From the NCBI GenBank assembly GCA_945878385.1, contig CAMCTE010000071.1:1-11666 (forward strand): a stretch of DNA of 11,666 nt, given 5' to 3'. Source of the stretch: Azohydromonas lata NBRC 102462. Lineage in GTDB: Bacteria; Pseudomonadota; Gammaproteobacteria; Burkholderiales; Burkholderiaceae_C. Of the stretch, positions 1 through 6,672 are shown in pieces. The stretch's first letter is position 1. Every line of letters begins with the position of its first letter. The notes beneath the pieces are model-generated. The model saw only the letters and a program-made list of their open reading frames with translations, was not told the origin of the DNA and ran no database searches. Position numbers and translations under genes: made by a program.

Positions 1-258
1 GAGAACGCCCTCAAATCCACTTGAGAAGTACTCGGCCTTGTGGTGGCCGTAGGGGTGTTCCTCATCCGCAGGTTGGGCCGCCACCGTCACCATCGCCAAT
101 GCGAACATGGCGCCGGCCAGGTTCACCAGCGACTCCATCGCATCCGACAACAGGCTCACCGAATCGGTGAACCACCAGGCGCCGGTTTTCAGGGCGATGG
201 TGGCCAAGGCCACCGCCACCGAGGCCTTGAGGTAGGTGCTGACGGAAAGGTTCTTCAT
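1..258 (-). CDS. Cation diffusion facilitator (CDF) family transporter, partial
   Basis: This is the N-terminal 86 codons of a CDF-family metal ion/proton antiporter of the inner membrane; the rest lies off the left edge. Reading begins at an ATG (258-256). Two hydrophobic segments are visible, at about residues 10-30 and 44-62, with the family signature SVSLLSDAMESLVNLAG at residues 33-49 and HPYGHHKAEYFSSGFEG at residues 68-84. Members usually export divalent cations such as zinc, iron, cobalt or manganese; the substrate cannot be set from this fragment. The positions that carry His/Asp or Asp/Asp metal ligands in well-studied members appear here as E42 and N46. The gene starts 25 bases after the tyrS stop on the same strand and is probably cotranscribed with it. 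The Shine-Dalgarno is poor (AGGA only two bases from the ATG). Family assignment is firm, specificity is not. Confidence 0.85.
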   Translation of the reverse strand, partial: MKNLSVSTYLKASVAVALATIALKTGAWWFTDSVSLLSDAMESLVNLAGAMFALAMVTVAAQPADEEHPYGHHKAEYFSSGFEGVL

Positions 259-283
259 GGTCCTGCGCGAACCCTTGGCATGA

Positions 284-1552
284 TCAGGCCAAGGTCACCC
301 GCGCGAACTTGCGCTTGCCCACCTGCACCACGAAAGTTCCCGCCGGCAGCTTCAATCCCTTGTCGCTGATCACCGCGCCGTCCACCCGCACGCCACCCCC
401 GTCGATCAGCCGATTGGCCTCGCTGCTGGAAGGGGCCAGCCCTGACGCCTTGAGCAGCGCAGCCACGCCCAAAGGAGCCCCTGTGAGTGAGACTTCAGGG
501 ATCTCCTCGGGCACACCGCCGCGGGCCCGGTTGGCGAAGTCCTGCTCGGCCGCATCGGCCGACGCCGCGCCGTGAAAGCGCGTGGTGATCTCGCGCGCCA
601 GCATCACCTTCACTTCCTTGGGGTTGCGCCCGCCTTGCACCTGCGCTTTCAGCGTCGCAATCTCGGCTTCTTCGCGGAAGGACAAGAGCGTGTACCAGCG
701 CCACATCAGACTGTCTGAAATCGACAGCACCTTGGCGAACATGGTGTTGGCCGGTTCGGTGATGCCGATGTAATTTCCCTTGCTCTTGGACATTTTGTCG
801 ACACCATCCAAACCTTCCAAAAGCGGCATGGTCAGAATGCATTGCGGCTCCTGCCCATATTCCTCTTGAAGGTGGCGGCCCATGAGCAGGTTGAATTTCT
901 GGTCGGTGCCGCCAAGCTCCAAATCGCTCTTGAGCGCCACCGAGTCGTAACCTTGCATCAGCGGGTAGAGGAATTCGTGCACGCTGATGGCCGTACCGGC
1001 CTTGTAGCGCTTGGTGAAGTCGTCGCGCTCCATCATGCGCGCCACCGTGTAGCGCGAGGCCAAGCCGATGATGCCGCGTGCACCCAGCGGGTCGCTCCAC
1101 TCGCTGTTCCAGCGCACCTCGGCGTTGTCCATCTGAACCACCAGGCCCACCTGTTCGAAGTAGGTCTTCGCATTGGACTCGATCTGTTCGCGGGTGAGCG
1201 CCGGGCGGGTGCTGTTGCGGCCAGAGGGGTCGCCGATCATGGTGGTGAAGTCGCCGATCAGCGGAATCACCCGGTGTCCCAGGTCCTGCAACTGGCGCAT
1301 CTTGTTGAGCACCACCGTGTGGCCCAGGTGCAGGTCGGGCGCGGTGGGATCCATGCCGAACTTGATGCGCAGAGGCTGGCCGGTGGCTTCACTGCGTTGC
1401 AACTTGCGCAGCCAATCGGCCCTGGGCAACAGTTCCTCACAACCACGCATGGTGACGGCCAATGCGTGCCGAACCGAGTCGGAGCAATCGGCGTCATCAG
1501 GTGAGTGTGCGCTTGCTTTCTCGGGGCGTGCGGCGCTGTCAGAGTGATTCAT
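284..1552 (-). CDS. tyrS: Tyrosyl-tRNA synthetase
   Basis: Cytoplasmic class I aminoacyl-tRNA synthetase that activates tyrosine with ATP and charges tRNA-Tyr. From the ATG at 1552 it is 422 residues, close to the usual length of this bacterial type. The class I signatures are present: HLGH at about residues 75-78, the tyrosine-site LGGTDQKFN at 213-221, and KMSKS at 253-257. The C-terminal S4-like RNA-binding domain covers about residues 356-422. The frame stays open upstream to a GTG at 1579, which would add nine residues (MKNQPFFAS); neither start has a convincing Shine-Dalgarno, and the ATG is preferred on codon and family length. It diverges from the M23 peptidase gene and precedes the CDF transporter gene by 25 bases. 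Confidence 0.97.
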   Translation of the reverse strand: MNHSDSAARPEKASAHSPDDADCSDSVRHALAVTMRGCEELLPRADWLRKLQRSEATGQPLRIKFGMDPTAPDLHLGHTVVLNKMRQLQDLGHRVIPLIGDFTTMIGDPSGRNSTRPALTREQIESNAKTYFEQVGLVVQMDNAEVRWNSEWSDPLGARGIIGLASRYTVARMMERDDFTKRYKAGTAISVHEFLYPLMQGYDSVALKSDLELGGTDQKFNLLMGRHLQEEYGQEPQCILTMPLLEGLDGVDKMSKSKGNYIGITEPANTMFAKVLSISDSLMWRWYTLLSFREEAEIATLKAQVQGGRNPKEVKVMLAREITTRFHGAASADAAEQDFANRARGGVPEEIPEVSLTGAPLGVAALLKASGLAPSSSEANRLIDGGGVRVDGAVISDKGLKLPAGTFVVQVGKRKFARVTLA

Positions 1553-1567
1553 GGATGCAAAAAAGGG

Positions 1568-1594
1568 TTGATTTTTCACATCTGCCGATACAAT
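1568..1594 (+). promoter_or_regulatory. Candidate promoter for the M23 peptidase-anmK operon
   Basis: The divergent region 1553-1766 has no gene and must hold the promoters of both tyrS and the peptidase operon. On the plus strand TTGATT (1568-1573) and TACAAT (1589-1594) resemble -35 and -10 boxes, but the spacer is 15 bases, shorter than ideal. No equally good minus-strand promoter was found for tyrS. Weak, motif-only evidence. Confidence 0.3.
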
Positions 1595-1766
1595 TTGATT
1601 TTCCTGACAGCGCCTGCTGCCTGCGCCAGATGTGGAGTCGATTCTACCGACGCCCCTGATGCACCGGCCTCACAGGCCGCCTTGCGCGGCCGGCACCGTC
1701 TCCATGGGTTCTGGCAGCTGGCACACCATGCCGGTTGTTGAGGATTGCTTTTCTTTGAATCACCGA

Positions 1767-3131
1767 ATGCAGCTGCATCCTGTCGTTGTTGCCATGCAAG
1801 CCTGGGCTACGCGCCACCGCCGTGCGGTGGTGGGTGGTTTGGCGGCCGGGCTCACGGGCCTGGCGGCCACGGCATTTGGCCTGGCGCCCCTGGCGCCCGA
1901 TGCAGCCGATCTGCCCCAGCAACTGGTCACGCAAACCGTGCAGCCCGCGTTGGATGTGGGCGCGCAACTGGAAGCGCTGTCCGACATGCGGTTGGAGCTG
2001 TACCGCTCTGACCTGACGCGCAAGCAAGACACGGCCGACACCCTCTTGACACGGATGGGCGTGAACGACGCGCAAGCCGCTGCTTTCATCCGGCAGGACA
2101 AACAGGCCCGCAAGCTGTTGGAAGGTCGCGCCCAGAAAATGGTGCGTGCCAAGGCCGATGCCTCCGGCCGCCTCATCGAGTTGGTGGCCCGCTACCCGGC
2201 CGAGCAGCGCAGCCAGAGCGACACCCACTTCACACGGCTGTCGCTCACGCGCAGCGATTCGGGGTGGACCAGCCGAGTGGAGACGGTGGAGTTGCAGTCA
2301 CGCGTACAACTGGGCAGCGGCACCATCCGCTCGTCTTTGTTTGCCGCCACCGACGAGGCCCAGATGCCGGATGCAATTGCCTCGCAGATGGCCGAAATCT
2401 TCTCGGGCGACATCGATTTCCACCGCGAACTCAAGCGGGGCGATTCCTTCAGCGTCGTCTACGAATCGCTCACGGCCGATGGCGAGCCGATCAACTGGAA
2501 CCAGGCCGCGGGCCGGGTGCTGGCGGCTGAATTCATCAACAACGGCCGGGTGCACCAGGCGGTGTGGTTCAAAGACCCGCAACGGGGCAGCTACTACGAC
2601 TTCAGTGGCAAGAGCAAGCGCCGGGCTTTCCTGGCCAGCCCGATGGAATTCTCTCGGGTGACATCCGGTTTTGCGATGCGCTTTCACCCCATCCACCAGC
2701 GCATGATGGCGCACACCGGCGTGGACTACGGCGCGCCAGTGGGCACGCCCGCGCGCACCGTGGCCGATGGCACGGTGGAATTTGCCGGCTGGCAAGGCGG
2801 CTATGGCAATACGGTGATCGTGCGCCATGGCGGCGACAAGACCACGCTGTATGCCCACCTCAGCCGGGTGGATGTGCGGCGCGGTGAGCGGGTTCAACAA
2901 GGCCAGCGCATCGGCGCGGTGGGAGCCACCGGTACCGCCACGGGTCCGCACCTGCACTACGAGTTCCGCGTGAACGGGCGCCATGTCGACCCTCTGAAGG
3001 CCGCCCGCAATGCCGCGCCCATTCCATTGGCTGAACAATCGCGTGGCGCCTTCATGGCCCAAGCCGAGCTGCTTCGAACCAAGCTGAATGTGGCCGCCAC
3101 GCTCGTGGGCGACTCCGGCCGCGGCGACTGA
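1767..3131 (+). CDS. M23 family (MepM-like) murein DD-endopeptidase, membrane-anchored
   Basis: Probable peptidoglycan hydrolase of the LytM/M23 zinc metallopeptidase family, acting in the periplasm on peptide cross-links. From the ATG at 1767 it has 454 residues: a short basic N-terminus (RHRR), one hydrophobic segment at about residues 20-40 serving as signal anchor, a LysM/OapA-like region containing SDLTRKQDTADTLLTRMGV, a middle region typical of MepM relatives, and the C-terminal peptidase domain. Zinc-site motifs are intact: HTGVD (H316, D320) and HLHYE (H395, H397). The start is uncertain. The frame is open back to a GTG at 1632; an ATG at 1728 lacks a Shine-Dalgarno, and a TTG at 1755 sits 10 bases after GAGGA (1740-1744) and would add four residues. 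It lies 19 bases before anmK on the same strand, suggesting a joint role in wall turnover. E. coli MepM is the closest named relative I recognise; orthology is inferred. Confidence 0.92.
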   Translation: MQLHPVVVAMQAWATRHRRAVVGGLAAGLTGLAATAFGLAPLAPDAADLPQQLVTQTVQPALDVGAQLEALSDMRLELYRSDLTRKQDTADTLLTRMGVNDAQAAAFIRQDKQARKLLEGRAQKMVRAKADASGRLIELVARYPAEQRSQSDTHFTRLSLTRSDSGWTSRVETVELQSRVQLGSGTIRSSLFAATDEAQMPDAIASQMAEIFSGDIDFHRELKRGDSFSVVYESLTADGEPINWNQAAGRVLAAEFINNGRVHQAVWFKDPQRGSYYDFSGKSKRRAFLASPMEFSRVTSGFAMRFHPIHQRMMAHTGVDYGAPVGTPARTVADGTVEFAGWQGGYGNTVIVRHGGDKTTLYAHLSRVDVRRGERVQQGQRIGAVGATGTATGPHLHYEFRVNGRHVDPLKAARNAAPIPLAEQSRGAFMAQAELLRTKLNVAATLVGDSGRGD

Positions 3132-3150
3132 CCACTGCGCAAGGCAGTCC

Positions 3151-4296
3151 GTGGCAATTCCACCGGCCTGCACCCTCACCATCGGCTTGATGTCCGGAAC
3201 CTCGCTTGACGGGGTGGATGGCGTGTTGATGCGCTGGCCAGCAGGCCACGCGCAATTCGAAACCCTGGCGCGCGCGCACGGCACTTTCGACGACGCCCTT
3301 CGGCGTGAACTCCTGGACCTCAACAGCCCGGGAGACAACGAGTTGCACCGGGCCGCCCTGGCCGCCAACCGAATGAGCGTGGAAGCTGCCACGGTGGTGG
3401 CACAACTGCTGCAGCGGGCGGGGCTGAGCTCCAGCGATGTGGCTGCAGTGGGCCTGCACGGCCAGACCGTGCGCCACCGACCCGGCGAATTCGATGGTTG
3501 CGGCTACACCATCCAGTTGCACAACGCCGCCTTGTTGGCCGAGCTCACTGGGCTGGATGTGGTGTGCGATTTCCGCAGCCGCGATGTGGCCGCAGGAGGT
3601 CAGGGCGCTCCCTTGGTGCCGGCCTTCCATGCCGGCGTATTCCATGACCCGGCTGTCGATGTAGCGGTACTGAACCTGGGCGGTATCGCCAACCTCACGC
3701 TGCTGCATGCAGATGGGCGAATCGGTGGTTTCGACTGTGGGCCGGCCAATGTGCTGATGGACCTGTGGGCGCAGCAGCATCTGGGACAACCTTATGACGC
3801 TGCGGGCGCGTGGGGCGCCACCGGTACCGTGCAAGCCGGACTGCTGCAGCGGTTTCAGGCCGAGCCCTTCTTCTGTCGACCAGGTCCCAAGAGCACCGGG
3901 CGCGACCTGTTCAACCGCGAATGGCTTCAAGGCATGGGTGTTGAGGGGGTGTCGCCTGCCGATGTGCAGGCCACTTTGTGCGAACTGACGGCATGGGCTG
4001 CGGACCTGCACTTGGCGCGCGAATTGCCGCACGCGGCGCGTCTGTGGGTGTGTGGCGGTGGTGCCTTCAACTCCCACTTGATGGGGCGGATGCAGGCGCT
4101 GATGTCAGCGCGCGTGGGCCGCCATATGCAGGTGGTGTCCACCGCACAGCGGGGGCTCGACCCCTTGGATGTGGAAGCCGCAGCGTTCGCTTGGTTGGCT
4201 TGGCGTTTCCTGGAGCGCGAACCCGGCAACGTGGTGCGGGTGACCGGGGCACGCGGGCCTCGGTTGCTGGGCGCCCTGTACCCGGGCGCCCGCTGA
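3151..4296 (+). CDS. anmK: Anhydro-N-acetylmuramic acid kinase
   Basis: Cytoplasmic kinase that opens and phosphorylates 1,6-anhydro-MurNAc, using ATP, to give MurNAc-6-phosphate in peptidoglycan recycling. The GTG at 3151 gives 381 residues, near the family norm of about 370. It has AAGG (3141-3144) six bases upstream and places the conserved nucleotide-binding motif GLMSGTSLDG at residues 12-21; the longer frame back to 3088 would overlap the preceding gene and adds no conserved residues. Further family blocks are GLHGQTVRHRPG (101-112), DFRSRDVAAGGQGAPLVPAF (140-159), LNLGGIANLT (174-183), FDCGPAN (194-200), KSTGRDLFN (247-255) and VCGGGAFN (300-307). It follows the M23 peptidase gene by 19 bases, so hydrolysis and recycling genes are probably coexpressed. 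It converges on erpA, with five bases between the stop codons. Confidence 0.97.
   Translation: MAIPPACTLTIGLMSGTSLDGVDGVLMRWPAGHAQFETLARAHGTFDDALRRELLDLNSPGDNELHRAALAANRMSVEAATVVAQLLQRAGLSSSDVAAVGLHGQTVRHRPGEFDGCGYTIQLHNAALLAELTGLDVVCDFRSRDVAAGGQGAPLVPAFHAGVFHDPAVDVAVLNLGGIANLTLLHADGRIGGFDCGPANVLMDLWAQQHLGQPYDAAGAWGATGTVQAGLLQRFQAEPFFCRPGPKSTGRDLFNREWLQGMGVEGVSPADVQATLCELTAWAADLHLARELPHAARLWVCGGGAFNSHLMGRMQALMSARVGRHMQVVSTAQRGLDPLDVEAAAFAWLAWRFLEREPGNVVRVTGARGPRLLGALYPGAR
4269..4291. repeat. GC hairpin at the anmK/erpA convergence point
   Basis: The self-complementary octamer GGGCGCCC occurs twice (4269-4276 and 4284-4291) with seven bases between, so an 8-bp stem can form at the very end of anmK. 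There is no T-tract on either side, so it is not a canonical intrinsic terminator. It could still limit read-through between the convergent genes. It may equally be a by-product of GC-rich coding sequence. Confidence 0.35.
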
Positions 4297-4301
4297 AGGC
4301 A

Positions 4302-4676
4302 TCAGACCGAGAACGACGACCCGCAACCGCAGGTGGTGGTCGCGTTGGGGTTCTTGATCACGAACTGCGCGCCCTGCAGGTCTTCCTTGTAGTCGATCTC
4401 GGCACCCATCAGGTACTGCAGGCTCATCGCGTCGATCAGCAGGGTGACGCCATTCTTCTGCATCTGGGTGTCGTCTTCGTTGACGACTTCATCAAAGGTG
4501 AAGCCGTACTGGAAACCCGAGCAACCGCCGCCCTGCACGAACACGCGCAGTTTCAGCTCAGGGTTGCCCTCTTCGGCCACCAGGTCGGCCACTTTGGAAG
4601 CGGCGCTGTCGGTGAAGACCAAGGGCGCAGGCATGCCATCGGTGGTGAGATTGACTTGTTCGGCTACAGCGTTCAT
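4302..4676 (-). CDS. erpA: Iron-sulfur cluster insertion protein ErpA
   Basis: A-type Fe-S carrier (HesB/IscA family) that delivers clusters to apo-proteins in the cytoplasm. It has 124 residues, with the three conserved ligands visible as C52 in GGGCSGFQYGF and C116/C118 in TTCGCGSSFSV. The N-terminal tail and the block VFTDSAASKVADLV match ErpA rather than IscA or SufA. The ATG at 4676 is fixed by GGAGG at 4690-4686 with a nine-base spacer. A promoter-like sequence lies just upstream, and the rpsI terminator separates it from the ribosomal operon, so erpA is probably a monocistronic unit. It converges on anmK with a five-base gap. E. coli ErpA is essential for respiratory growth because it matures isoprenoid-synthesis and respiratory enzymes; the same is expected here. 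Confidence 0.96.
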   Translation of the reverse strand: MNAVAEQVNLTTDGMPAPLVFTDSAASKVADLVAEEGNPELKLRVFVQGGGCSGFQYGFTFDEVVNEDDTQMQKNGVTLLIDAMSLQYLMGAEIDYKEDLQGAQFVIKNPNATTTCGCGSSFSV

Positions 4677-4702
4677 GCGGTAAATCCTCCGGAATTGGTC
4701 GG

Positions 4703-4730
4703 ATTATGGCGCGAGATGCGGGCAGGTGAA
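4703..4730 (-). promoter_or_regulatory. Candidate erpA promoter
   Basis: On the minus strand TTCACC (4730-4725) and CATAAT (4708-4703) are separated by 16 bases and resemble sigma-70 -35 (4/6) and -10 (5/6) boxes. Transcription would begin near 4696, leaving a leader of about 20 bases that contains the GGAGG ribosome site. The position upstream of erpA and downstream of the rpsI terminator fits. Not tested; no IscR-type operator was recognised. Confidence 0.5.
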
Positions 4731-4782
4731 GAACACCGCATGGGCGCAGGGGAATTGAAGGACATGGAGCAGCAGCCGCAGG

Positions 4783-4794
4783 CCGGCATGCCGG
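4783..4794. repeat. 12-bp perfect palindrome
   Basis: CCGGCATGCCGG is a perfect 12-bp palindrome located between the rpsI terminator (4801-4836) and the erpA promoter-like sequence. It could be a secondary termination hairpin or a dimeric regulator site. At this GC content chance is also a reasonable explanation. Confidence 0.3.
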
Positions 4795-4800
4795 TCCATG

Positions 4801-4836
4801 AAAAAAGCCACCGGGCGCGGGCGCCAGCGGTGGCTT
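4801..4836 (-). terminator. Rho-independent terminator of the rplM-rpsI operon
   Basis: Read on the minus strand, AAGCCACCG (4836-4828) and CGGTGGCTT (4813-4805) form a perfect 9-bp stem around a 14-base loop that is itself GC-rich, followed by a run of T at 4806-4801. It begins 47 bases after the rpsI stop codon. This is the clearest intrinsic terminator in the window and closes the ribosomal protein operon before erpA. Confidence 0.93.
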
Positions 4837-4883
4837 GTTCGTTCCAAGCCCTTGGGGTTGCCAAGAGCGGGGAACCAGGCCGA

Positions 4884-5276
4884 TCAGCGCTTGCTGAACT
4901 GCTTGCGGCGACGGGCACCGTGCAGACCGACCTTCTTGCGTTCGACCTCGCGGGCATCGCGAGTCACGAAGCCGGCGCGGCTGAGTTCGGGCTTGAGGGC
5001 TGCGTCGTAGTCGATCAGCGCGCGCGTGACACCGTGGCGCACCGCACCGGCTTGGCCGGACTCACCACCGCCGTGCACATTGACCTTGATGTCGAATGCT
5101 TCAGCGTTGTTCGTCAGCATCAGGGGCTGCTTGACGATCATGATGGAGGTTTGACGACCAAAGTACTGCTCAACGGGCTTGCCGTTGACGGTGATCTGGC
5201 CGGTGCCCTTCTTGATGAAGACCCGTGCCACCGAGCTCTTGCGGCGGCCGGTGCCGTAGTTCCAATTTCCGATCAT
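4884..5276 (-). CDS. rpsI: 30S ribosomal protein S9
   Basis: Component of the head of the 30S ribosomal subunit whose basic C-terminal tail reaches the P-site tRNA. The product has 130 residues, the usual length, starting MIGNWNYGTGRRKSSVARVF and ending in the conserved basic tail ARRRKQFSKR. The central glycine-rich block VHGGGESGQAGAVRHG, residues 67-82, is typical of S9. The ATG at 5276 lies nine bases after the rplM stop; its Shine-Dalgarno AAGGA overlaps the rplM TAA stop, so translation of the two genes is probably coupled. Second and last gene of the conserved rplM-rpsI operon, with an intrinsic terminator at 4801-4836. Confidence 0.98.
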   Translation of the reverse strand: MIGNWNYGTGRRKSSVARVFIKKGTGQITVNGKPVEQYFGRQTSIMIVKQPLMLTNNAEAFDIKVNVHGGGESGQAGAVRHGVTRALIDYDAALKPELSRAGFVTRDAREVERKKVGLHGARRRKQFSKR

Positions 5277-5285
5277 GGCCGTTCC

Positions 5286-5714
5286 TTAGATCTCAAGCGT
5301 CTTGGGTTGCTGGGCGGTGTGCGGGTGCGAGGCACCGGCATACACCTTCAGCTTCTTGACCATCGCGTAGCCCAGCGGGCCCTTGGGCAACATGCCCTTG
5401 ACGGCCTTCTCCAGCGCGCGACCCGGGTGCTTGGCCTGCATGTCCTTGAACTTCGTGGCGTAGATGCCGCCGGGGAAGCCCGAATGACGGTAGTACACCT
5501 TGTCTTCGGCTTTGTTGCCGGTGACACGGATCTTGTCGGCGTTGACGACGACGATGAAATCACCGGTGTCGACGTGAGGCGTGTAGATGGCCTTGTGCTT
5601 GCCGCGCAAACGGAGTGCCACTTCGCTGGCAACACGTCCGAGCACCTTGTCGGTGGCGTCAATCACAAACCACTCGTGCTTCACTTCGGCCGGCTTGGCG
5701 CTGAAGGTCTTCAT
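5286..5714 (-). CDS. rplM: 50S ribosomal protein L13
   Basis: Early-assembling 50S subunit protein. The ATG at 5714 gives 142 residues, the length of E. coli L13. Family blocks include MKTFSAKP at the start, HEWFVIDATDKVLGRVAS at about 13-30, LRGKHKAIYTPHVDTGDFIV at 36-55, and KGMLPKGPLGYAMVKKLKVY at 107-126. The frame continues open far upstream to 6107, but nothing there resembles L13. The ribosome site is weak. First gene of the rplM-rpsI operon; it is followed by rpsI after nine bases. In E. coli the operon is autoregulated through the rplM leader; a 190-base leader here would be compatible with that, but no conserved regulatory fold was recognised. Confidence 0.98.
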   Translation of the reverse strand: MKTFSAKPAEVKHEWFVIDATDKVLGRVASEVALRLRGKHKAIYTPHVDTGDFIVVVNADKIRVTGNKAEDKVYYRHSGFPGGIYATKFKDMQAKHPGRALEKAVKGMLPKGPLGYAMVKKLKVYAGASHPHTAQQPKTLEI

Positions 5715-5904
5715 GAGAGTCTTTCTGGGGGAACGGCAGCTGTTTCGTGCGGAGGGCCCTGCACCCACTCCCCATTTCGGTGCCGATTCTGATGTCCGGC
5801 CTCTCAATGCGGGGTTGGCGTCGTGCGCAGTCTCCGGTTTGAGCCCGGTCGCCGCACCCAAGACGGGCAACTTCCATTCCCCGCTGCCATCGGGAAAGCC
5901 CTCG
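5715..5904 (-). other. Probable rplM 5' leader (untranslated)
   Basis: The 301 bases from 5715 to 6015 contain no supported gene. If transcription starts just after the TATACT box at 5910-5905, about 185-190 bases of untranslated leader precede rplM. It contains short self-complementary stretches (for example CCGGGCTCAAACCGG, minus strand) but no U-tract attenuator and no leader I recognise. It is a candidate for ribosomal-protein autoregulation. The remaining part, 5931-6015, is the spacer to the divergent GNAT gene. Confidence 0.4.
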
Positions 5905-5930
5905 AGTATAGCCGAAGAATGCTTGAGCAA
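5905..5930 (-). promoter_or_regulatory. Candidate promoter of rplM-rpsI
   Basis: TATACT (5910-5905, minus strand) is a good -10 box. The nearest -35-like hexamer, TTGCTC (5930-5925), is only 14 bases away, and TACTTG in a slightly upstream register gives 17 bases with a poorer match. The strong -10 and the position between divergent genes make this the best promoter candidate for the operon. Confidence 0.45.
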
Positions 5931-6001
5931 GTAGCCAAACAGCCAGGGCGGTCCTTCAAGGGAATTAGAGCCTGCTCCCCACACGAACGGCTGAGGAAGT
6001 C

Positions 6002-6007
6002 TAGTAT
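6002..6007 (+). promoter_or_regulatory. Possible -10 box of the GNAT gene (leaderless?)
   Basis: TAGTAT matches four of six -10 consensus bases and ends nine bases before the ATG at 6016, so a start point at its usual distance would fall at or next to the start codon. A GAGGAAG ribosome-site match exists at 5993-5999, but it lies 16 bases from the ATG, too far for normal use. No good -35 is visible. Weak evidence. Confidence 0.22.
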
Positions 6008-6015
6008 TTACCCTA

Positions 6016-6633
6016 ATGACTGACTTGCAATTCCCTCCCAACCCCCTCAACACCCTGCTGGATTGGGTGCCGGTCCGATCCCTGGCCGAAGCGGACCGTC
6101 CTGCCATGGAACAGCACCTGTTGGCCCTGAGCGAGCAGGACCGCTACCTGCGTTTCGGCCAAGCCGCCGGTGACGAGCAGATCCGCCACTATGTGGCCGG
6201 GATCAGCCTGCGCGAAGGCGAAGTGCTTGGGATTTTCAACCGCAAATTGGAGTTGCTCGGGATGTCGCACCTGGCCGATCTGGAGCCGGGTCAGGCGGAA
6301 TTCGGCGTATCCGTCATCCCCAAGGCTCGTGGCCGTGGCTTTGGGCAGTTGCTGTTCGACCACGCCTGCCTGCACGCCCGCGCCCGAGGCGTGGCCGAAC
6401 TCGTGATCCACACCCTTACCGAAAACGCCGCCATGATGGCCATTACCCACCGTGCGGGCGCCACCATCGTGAGGGAGTCCGGCGAAGCCACCGCGCGCCT
6501 GGCCCTGGCACCCTTGAATCTGGGCGACCGCTGGCTGGCCCAGTTGGACGATCAGGTGGCCGAAATCGACTTCCGCTGGAAGGCCGGGCGGCTGAAGGTG
6601 CAGGAGATGCTGGCCACGCTGGAGGCCGACTGA
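6016..6633 (+). CDS. GNAT family N-acetyltransferase
   Basis: Putative acetyl-CoA-dependent N-acetyltransferase of 205 residues with unknown substrate. The acetyl-CoA pyrophosphate-binding motif A is clear: FGVSVIPKARGRGFGQLLFD at residues 96-115, with the R/Q-x-x-G-x-G/A loop as RGRGFG, followed by the strand and helix VAELVIHTLTENAAMMAITHR at about 126-146, including the Asn found in this position in many GNATs. Residues 1-60 contain a DRYLRFG motif that I associate with GNAT proteins of this size. The ATG at 6016 is the only in-frame start nearby; no properly spaced Shine-Dalgarno precedes it. It diverges from rplM and is followed after 39 bases by the srkA gene, so the two may be cotranscribed. 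It could act on a small molecule or a protein; the sequence does not say. Confidence 0.88.
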   Translation: MTDLQFPPNPLNTLLDWVPVRSLAEADRPAMEQHLLALSEQDRYLRFGQAAGDEQIRHYVAGISLREGEVLGIFNRKLELLGMSHLADLEPGQAEFGVSVIPKARGRGFGQLLFDHACLHARARGVAELVIHTLTENAAMMAITHRAGATIVRESGEATARLALAPLNLGDRWLAQLDDQVAEIDFRWKAGRLKVQEMLATLEAD

Positions 6634-6639
6634 CCCTCT

Positions 6640-6661
6640 CGCGCCGCCCGGGGTCGGCGCG
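6640..6661 (+). repeat. Intergenic hairpin between the GNAT gene and srkA
   Basis: CGCGCCG (6640-6646) and CGGCGCG (6655-6661) form a 7-bp GC stem with an eight-base loop inside the 39-base gap. There is no T-tract, so termination is unlikely; it could stabilise the upstream message or tune srkA, whose ribosome site AGGA (6663-6666) begins two bases after the stem. Confidence 0.4.
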
Positions 6662-6672
6662 TAGGATGCGCC

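Noticed and set aside
3978..5792. 604-codon open frame on the plus strand spanning anmK 3' end, erpA, rpsI and rplM
   Set aside because: It runs antisense through three well-supported genes and across the rpsI terminator; the product has no family features.
5715..6107. In-frame N-terminal extension of rplM
   Set aside because: L13 normally starts at MKTF; the upstream residues match nothing and the frame crosses the best promoter candidate.
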